Below are positions 60,482-64,000 of a stretch of DNA of 64,000 bases, piece after piece; position 1 is the stretch's first letter, and every line of letters starts with the position of its first letter. The stretch lies in assembly GCF_021284745.1 (NCBI RefSeq), contig NZ_CP089925.1, positions 3,187,133-3,251,132 of the forward strand, given 5' to 3'. The DNA is from Lysobacter sp. KIS68-7 (GTDB lineage: Bacteria; Pseudomonadota; Gammaproteobacteria; Xanthomonadales; Xanthomonadaceae). The notes below the pieces were generated by a model. That model searched no databases and was not told where the DNA came from. It saw nothing but the letters and a program-made list of their open reading frames with translations. The position numbers and the translations under genes are program-made.

Positions 60482-63193
60482 CTATTCACTCACTCCGATG
60501 CCAGCGCCCCAACTAACCTCAAAGTGAGGGCGCAACGTCTCAATTGCGCGCGGCAACCTCTTTGCGCAGGTGAGCCCTAAGTACGTAGCAGCTCGAGTCG
60601 CTCCCACGTACAGATATCTATCGAACAGGTCAGGCTTAAGCTCCGCCAGCTCATCGATGCTGATAAAAAACACCGCCTCGAACTCCAGTCCCTTAATGTG
60701 CTGTACGTCGAACACACGAATATCATTGTCTTGACCAACGACCTGACCATCGCGACATGGCACCACTCGGAGGTTGTGTTCGGCAAGCTTCTCGCCCAAA
60801 GCCTTTGCGATCGGCTCCACATCGGACTCGGCGTTGACGAAGATGGCCGTAGAGGGGAGTTGCTGTCCAACAAAGCGTTCGATCTCTCGAATGCGGGAAG
60901 CAAGCCACGACGAAACCGAACCGATGGGCGTGCCTTCCAGAAGCACTGGCGCAACGCCTTCACTGTCCACGTGTAGCGGCAGACTTACGGCTTGATCTGT
61001 ACCTCCGACCGAATGGACGATGGCACGCGCCAGGTCATTGAGTTGTCGGCTCTGACGGTAGGCCACCGAAACCTCGCGGACGTCGATGTCCGGGAATATC
61101 CATCTCATCTCGTCGACAGAGCGCGCGCCCCAGGTCGTCAGACGCTGGTTGAAATCGCCGCACGCGAAAAACGAACGAATACTAGGCTGGGTGAGCGCGG
61201 CCATTGCTGCCAGCTGGAGCGGCGAGAAGTCAGTCGCCTCATCCACCAGAATCTGATTGCGATATAGCCCGACAATCGGCGAGAGCGCCGACCAGATAGG
61301 TTCATCGATATTGCGAAGGATGCTCGCGCGACGAGTCATTTCGCCTGCTGAGCGAAGCACTGTGAGGACCACCACGTCCAACTCCAACGGATGGATGTGT
61401 CTCGCGTCGATGGAATCTTCAACATACCATCGACCCGATCTCTGCTGCTCCCTGCGATAGCTGCGATAGCGCTTGGCGATGCCGCCCAAATACCGCTTGA
61501 CCGGATTCAGGAAGCGACGCGCCTCCGTTTGAACGATCAAGCTCGCACCTAAGTCCTGACGCTCGCCTTCAGGCAGCGACCGGTCTTCCAGCCATTCAAT
61601 GACCCGGCCGTTTCGGCTCAACTTGGATGGGACGCGCCTACCGGCGGCGGCTTTGGCTTGTGCCTTCACCGCTCTATAAAACGCTGCTTGCGCCTTTGCT
61701 ACTGGCGTAGTGACTGCCGCGGCATCCTCTTCATCATCCGGATCCTGATCGTCGGCATCGTCATCGTCAGTCACGGGGGACTGCTGCAGTCCATCAAGGA
61801 AACGCGCCAGTTCGATTAGGAAGGTCGGATTACCGTTGACCTGAAGCGCCAAAGCCCCGCGAATTCGTTTGTCACTTGCGTCCTTCAAACCATTCACAAC
61901 TGCTTGAAGGGTTCGAACTTCAACAGCAATTGCCTCAAAGAGTGCGACTAGGTTTCCCTGCTGCCTCGTGAGCGCGGCGAGCAACCGATCGCCCGCACTC
62001 CTACCCTCAGATATTGGAGACGCGCCGAGCACTTGCGCGGCAGCCTGAAGTTCCAATAGGTAGGCACCGTACTGCCACCGATTGAAATCCTCGAACCAAG
62101 AAATAGGATCGGAAAGCGCTTGCGCTCCGAGACTCGGCAATTCTGACTTGAGCACATACGTACCACCACCTGATCCCGAGCTAAGAATGCCAAGCACATT
62201 CCGCGCCAGGTCATGGCGAAACGTATCCCACGTTTTTAACTGAGGCTCCGGTGCCGGAACCCCCTCTCGGTTAAACGCCTCCTTGAGGTATTGCTTCAGC
62301 AATTCGGTTGGCGTGAACATCATCCAACTGCTGGCGTGCGCAATTCCCTGAGAAGCGGAAACAGACTCCGTGAGTCGCTGCTCGCTCTCATCGAGGTAGT
62401 TCGAATCCAGCTTTTGGCCCAGACGTCGGATCAGAGTCGTCGTCTTCCCTGTGCCGGGAGGACCGAGAATCAAGAGTCGCTTATCAAGTGGCAGGCGAAA
62501 GATTTCGTCCTGATACATATCAAGAATAGGCTGATCTCGCAGGCCCATCTTTGTGATGACATTGCGTCGGATGCCCTCGACGATGTTTTCTTCTTCTGCA
62601 GCTTCGGCCAGGATTCTTTCGAGGAGATCTTCGTTGATGGACACGTCGCCCAGCTTTGCTAGCAAGGCGCGGAGTGACTTGACCGTTATTGGACCGAAGT
62701 CTTCGCCCTCGAAAACCGTGTCGCGCGCATCCCACTTAGCGTCATCCAGAAACGGCTTGAGCTTCGCTTGCTCGACCACAACCACAGAACGATCATCGGG
62801 AAAAATGAACTCCGAACCAATGTCCAAGGCAGCCAGGCGCCCCACAGGTGACCCATAGCTCGCAAGGTTTTGGACGCCCGAGACTGAGGACGTTCTGCAA
62901 ACGTAGTAGGTTTGGTGTTCGCCTTTATCATCGGCCACTACAACGCGTGCGATGGCAGGCTCTGCCTTGAGTTGGCGATAGCCGTCCTGATTGGCCTTGT
63001 TGATGCGCTCAAGATTGTTGACTGCACTTCCGCCTGTGAGCGTGTTGACATTGACTAATGCATCCGCGGTCGCTCCATGAGACCCCTTGAGCAACTGATC
63101 CGCTCGCTGCGCAATTCGATCGAACGTGGTCAGAGCTTCATCTGCCACGATTTCGATGTGCACGGCATCAGGCGTGTTCTCGGCAGAAGTCAT
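60482..63193 (-). CDS. UvrD-type superfamily 1 helicase/ATPase of a defence operon
   Basis: 903 residues. Walker A 'LLILGPPGTGKTTTLIRRLG' at about residues 241-260, Walker B 'QILVDEATDFSPLQLAAMAAL', motif IV-like 'GDFNQRLTTWGARSVDEM', and motif VI 'DRYLYVGATRAATYLGLTC'. The N-terminal 230 residues are unusual, with no helicase motif, and an acidic patch of about 20 residues lies near 480. It is 45 bases from the DUF262 start, in one operon with it. The helicase plus DUF262 plus M/S set is a known kind of restriction or phage-defence neighbourhood. Confidence 0.9.
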   Translation of the reverse strand: MTSAENTPDAVHIEIVADEALTTFDRIAQRADQLLKGSHGATADALVNVNTLTGGSAVNNLERINKANQDGYRQLKAEPAIARVVVADDKGEHQTYYVCRTSSVSGVQNLASYGSPVGRLAALDIGSEFIFPDDRSVVVVEQAKLKPFLDDAKWDARDTVFEGEDFGPITVKSLRALLAKLGDVSINEDLLERILAEAAEEENIVEGIRRNVITKMGLRDQPILDMYQDEIFRLPLDKRLLILGPPGTGKTTTLIRRLGQKLDSNYLDESEQRLTESVSASQGIAHASSWMMFTPTELLKQYLKEAFNREGVPAPEPQLKTWDTFRHDLARNVLGILSSGSGGGTYVLKSELPSLGAQALSDPISWFEDFNRWQYGAYLLELQAAAQVLGASPISEGRSAGDRLLAALTRQQGNLVALFEAIAVEVRTLQAVVNGLKDASDKRIRGALALQVNGNPTFLIELARFLDGLQQSPVTDDDDADDQDPDDEEDAAAVTTPVAKAQAAFYRAVKAQAKAAAGRRVPSKLSRNGRVIEWLEDRSLPEGERQDLGASLIVQTEARRFLNPVKRYLGGIAKRYRSYRREQQRSGRWYVEDSIDARHIHPLELDVVVLTVLRSAGEMTRRASILRNIDEPIWSALSPIVGLYRNQILVDEATDFSPLQLAAMAALTQPSIRSFFACGDFNQRLTTWGARSVDEMRWIFPDIDVREVSVAYRQSRQLNDLARAIVHSVGGTDQAVSLPLHVDSEGVAPVLLEGTPIGSVSSWLASRIREIERFVGQQLPSTAIFVNAESDVEPIAKALGEKLAEHNLRVVPCRDGQVVGQDNDIRVFDVQHIKGLEFEAVFFISIDELAELKPDLFDRYLYVGATRAATYLGLTCAKRLPRAIETLRPHFEVSWGAGIGVSE

Positions 63194-63288
63194 TCGCGTC
63201 CCCTAGGTGCTCCGGATCCCTGTGAGGCTGCGAAGTGCAACGCTTATCGCAACCCCTCCCGCACACAGTTTGCGTCATTAGAACGAGC

Positions 63289-63318
63289 AAAAAAAAAGCC
63301 CCGCCGCAAGGCGAGACT
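63289..63318 (-). terminator. intrinsic terminator after tRNA-Pro
   Basis: On the minus strand AGTCTCGCC-TTGC-GGCGGGGCT (9-bp stem with two G-T pairs) is followed by nine T. It lies 15 bases beyond the tRNA 3' end and stops the tRNA transcript before the defence operon. Confidence 0.85.
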
Positions 63319-63332
63319 TTTTCTTAGTAGTT

Positions 63333-63409
63333 TGGTCGGGGTAGCCGGATTCGAACCGACGACCACCAGTCCCCCAGACTGGTGCGCTACCAGGCTGCGC
63401 TATACCCCG
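63333..63409 (-). tRNA. tRNA-Pro (GGG anticodon)
   Basis: 77 nt including an encoded CCA. Acceptor CGGGGTA/TACCCCG, D-arm with 'AGCGCAGCCTGGTAGCGC', anticodon stem CCAGT/ACTGG with loop CTGGGGG (anticodon GGG, reads CCC/CCU), and T-arm 'GTCGGTTCGAATCCGGC' are all present. It follows the MerR-like and ihfA genes on the same strand, as in related Xanthomonadaceae. The accessory island begins on its 3' side. Confidence 0.96.
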
Positions 63410-63461
63410 GGTAGGCCGGCGATTCTACCTGATCGTTGCGGATCAGCCCATGCCCTGCGCC

Positions 63462-63818
63462 TCAGCGGCGCAGCAACACCAGGATCTCTTCCAGCTCCAT
63501 CCGCACCTGCTTGATGATCTGGGTGCTCAGCGCGCTTTCCTGCTTCGCGCCCTCGCCTTCCAGGCGCAGGCGGGCGCCGCCGATGGTGTAGCCCTGTTCG
63601 TACAGCAGGCCGCGGATCTGGCGGACCATCAGCACGTCGTGGCGCTGGTAGTAGCGGCGGTTGCCGCGGCGCTTCACGGGCTTCAGGCTCGGGAATTCGG
63701 TCTCCCAGTAGCGCAGCACGTGCGGCTTCACGTCGCACAGCTCGCTCACCTCACCGATGGTGAAGTAGCGCTTGGCCGGGATCGGCGGGAGTTCCTTGTT
63801 GCTGCCCGGATCAAGCAT
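63462..63818 (-). CDS. MerR-family transcriptional regulator
   Basis: 118 residues. The N-terminal winged helix is '[40 protein letters not shown]', followed by the MerR coiled-coil helix. It lacks Cys metal ligands. The ATG overlaps the ihfA stop by eight bases, an arrangement common in gammaproteobacteria, where this orphan MerR-like protein follows ihfA. Its target is unknown. Confidence 0.93.
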   Translation of the reverse strand: MLDPGSNKELPPIPAKRYFTIGEVSELCDVKPHVLRYWETEFPSLKPVKRRGNRRYYQRHDVLMVRQIRGLLYEQGYTIGGARLRLEGEGAKQESALSTQIIKQVRMELEEILVLLRR

Positions 63819-64000
63819 GGCGTGCCTCGCTCGCCTTGGCGCCGGTGTAGGCCTCCACGCGTTCCTTCAGCTTCTGGCCCGGGCGGAAGGTCACCACGGT
63901 GCGCGCGGAAATCGGAATCTCTTCACCCGTCTTCGGGTTGCGGCCGGGCCGCTGGTTCTTGCGTCGCAGGTCGAAGTTGCCGAAGCCCGAGAGCTTCACC
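63811..64000 (-). CDS. ihfA: integration host factor subunit alpha, C-terminal part
   Basis: The gene runs off the right edge; about 63 codons are visible. The DNA-binding arm '[28 protein letters not shown]' with its intercalating Pro ('RPGRNPKTG') and '[17 protein letters not shown]' are characteristic of IHF-alpha/HU. It bends DNA for recombination, transcription and replication. It overlaps the MerR-like start, and the usual pheT gene should lie further right, outside the window. Confidence 0.95.
   Translation of the reverse strand, partial: VKLSGFGNFDLRRKNQRPGRNPKTGEEIPISARTVVTFRPGQKLKERVEAYTGAKASEARHA

Noticed and set aside
63289..63409. tRNA-Pro as a proven attachment site
   Set aside because: No integrase and no duplicate of the tRNA 3' end were seen near 54 kb, so integration here is a suggestion only.

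Overview
The window looks like a chromosomal piece of a high-GC gammaproteobacterium of the Xanthomonadaceae, most likely Lysobacter or a close relative. The basis is the very G/C-biased third codon positions over most of the window, the right-edge order ihfA - MerR-type gene - tRNA-Pro, a dxs gene of 635 codons, and an XAC0095-like small protein, a type I know from this family. No replication genes, integrase or transposase were seen. The genus is an inference.

Layout. 1-2.1 kb: three same-strand genes (epimerase fragment, GT2 glycosyltransferase, methyltransferase). 2.1-3.9 kb: a LytS/LytTR-type two-component pair. 4.1-12.9 kb: a DUF2306-like membrane protein, then a long, tightly packed minus-strand run: AI-2E-type permease, NodT outer-membrane factor, HlyD adaptor, DUF2955 inner-membrane pump, DHFR-like reductase, HTH/TPR regulator, beta-propeller, GFA enzyme, LOG-like protein. 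13-20.4 kb: PAP2 phosphatase, membrane protein, 2OG-Fe(II) oxygenase, ABM protein, cupin, then a PlsC-GNAT acyltransferase, M14 peptidase and alpha/beta hydrolase run. 20.4-25.9 kb: an OmpR-type two-component system, divergent from an LTA-synthase-like sulfatase/PAP2/COG4705 membrane-lipid operon. 26-36.9 kb: VOC, STAS-like, ECF sigma plus partner membrane protein, FG-GAP/Calx-beta secreted protein, split YeeE/YedE pair, lipoproteins, a large TolB/TPR protein and an acyl-CoA dehydrogenase. 36.9-41.3 kb: HNH protein, a 574-bp inverted-repeat element, an unknown protein and dxs. 41.3-53.3 kb: mostly metabolic and surface genes, with a small Rhs-tip toxin-like module (46.7-47.7 kb) and an Abi-family gene (49.5-50.3 kb).

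54.4-63.2 kb is an accessory, lower-GC island ending beside tRNA-Pro. It holds an HNH gene, two small helical proteins, nested inverted repeats, a 21-bp tandem-repeat array, and a four-gene defence-like operon (UvrD-type helicase, DUF262, N6-methyltransferase remnant, HsdS). That operon appears to have suffered an internal deletion: the methyltransferase has lost its SAM-binding half and DUF262 its C-terminal tail, at one junction near 58.87 kb.

The best leads for something new are the 21-bp heptad array, the deletion-fused restriction operon, the short terminated RNA at the start of the Abi gene, the signal-peptide-plus-Rhs-tip toxin with its downstream partner, the long inverted-repeat element, and a shared operator-like motif upstream of two lipid-phosphatase loci.
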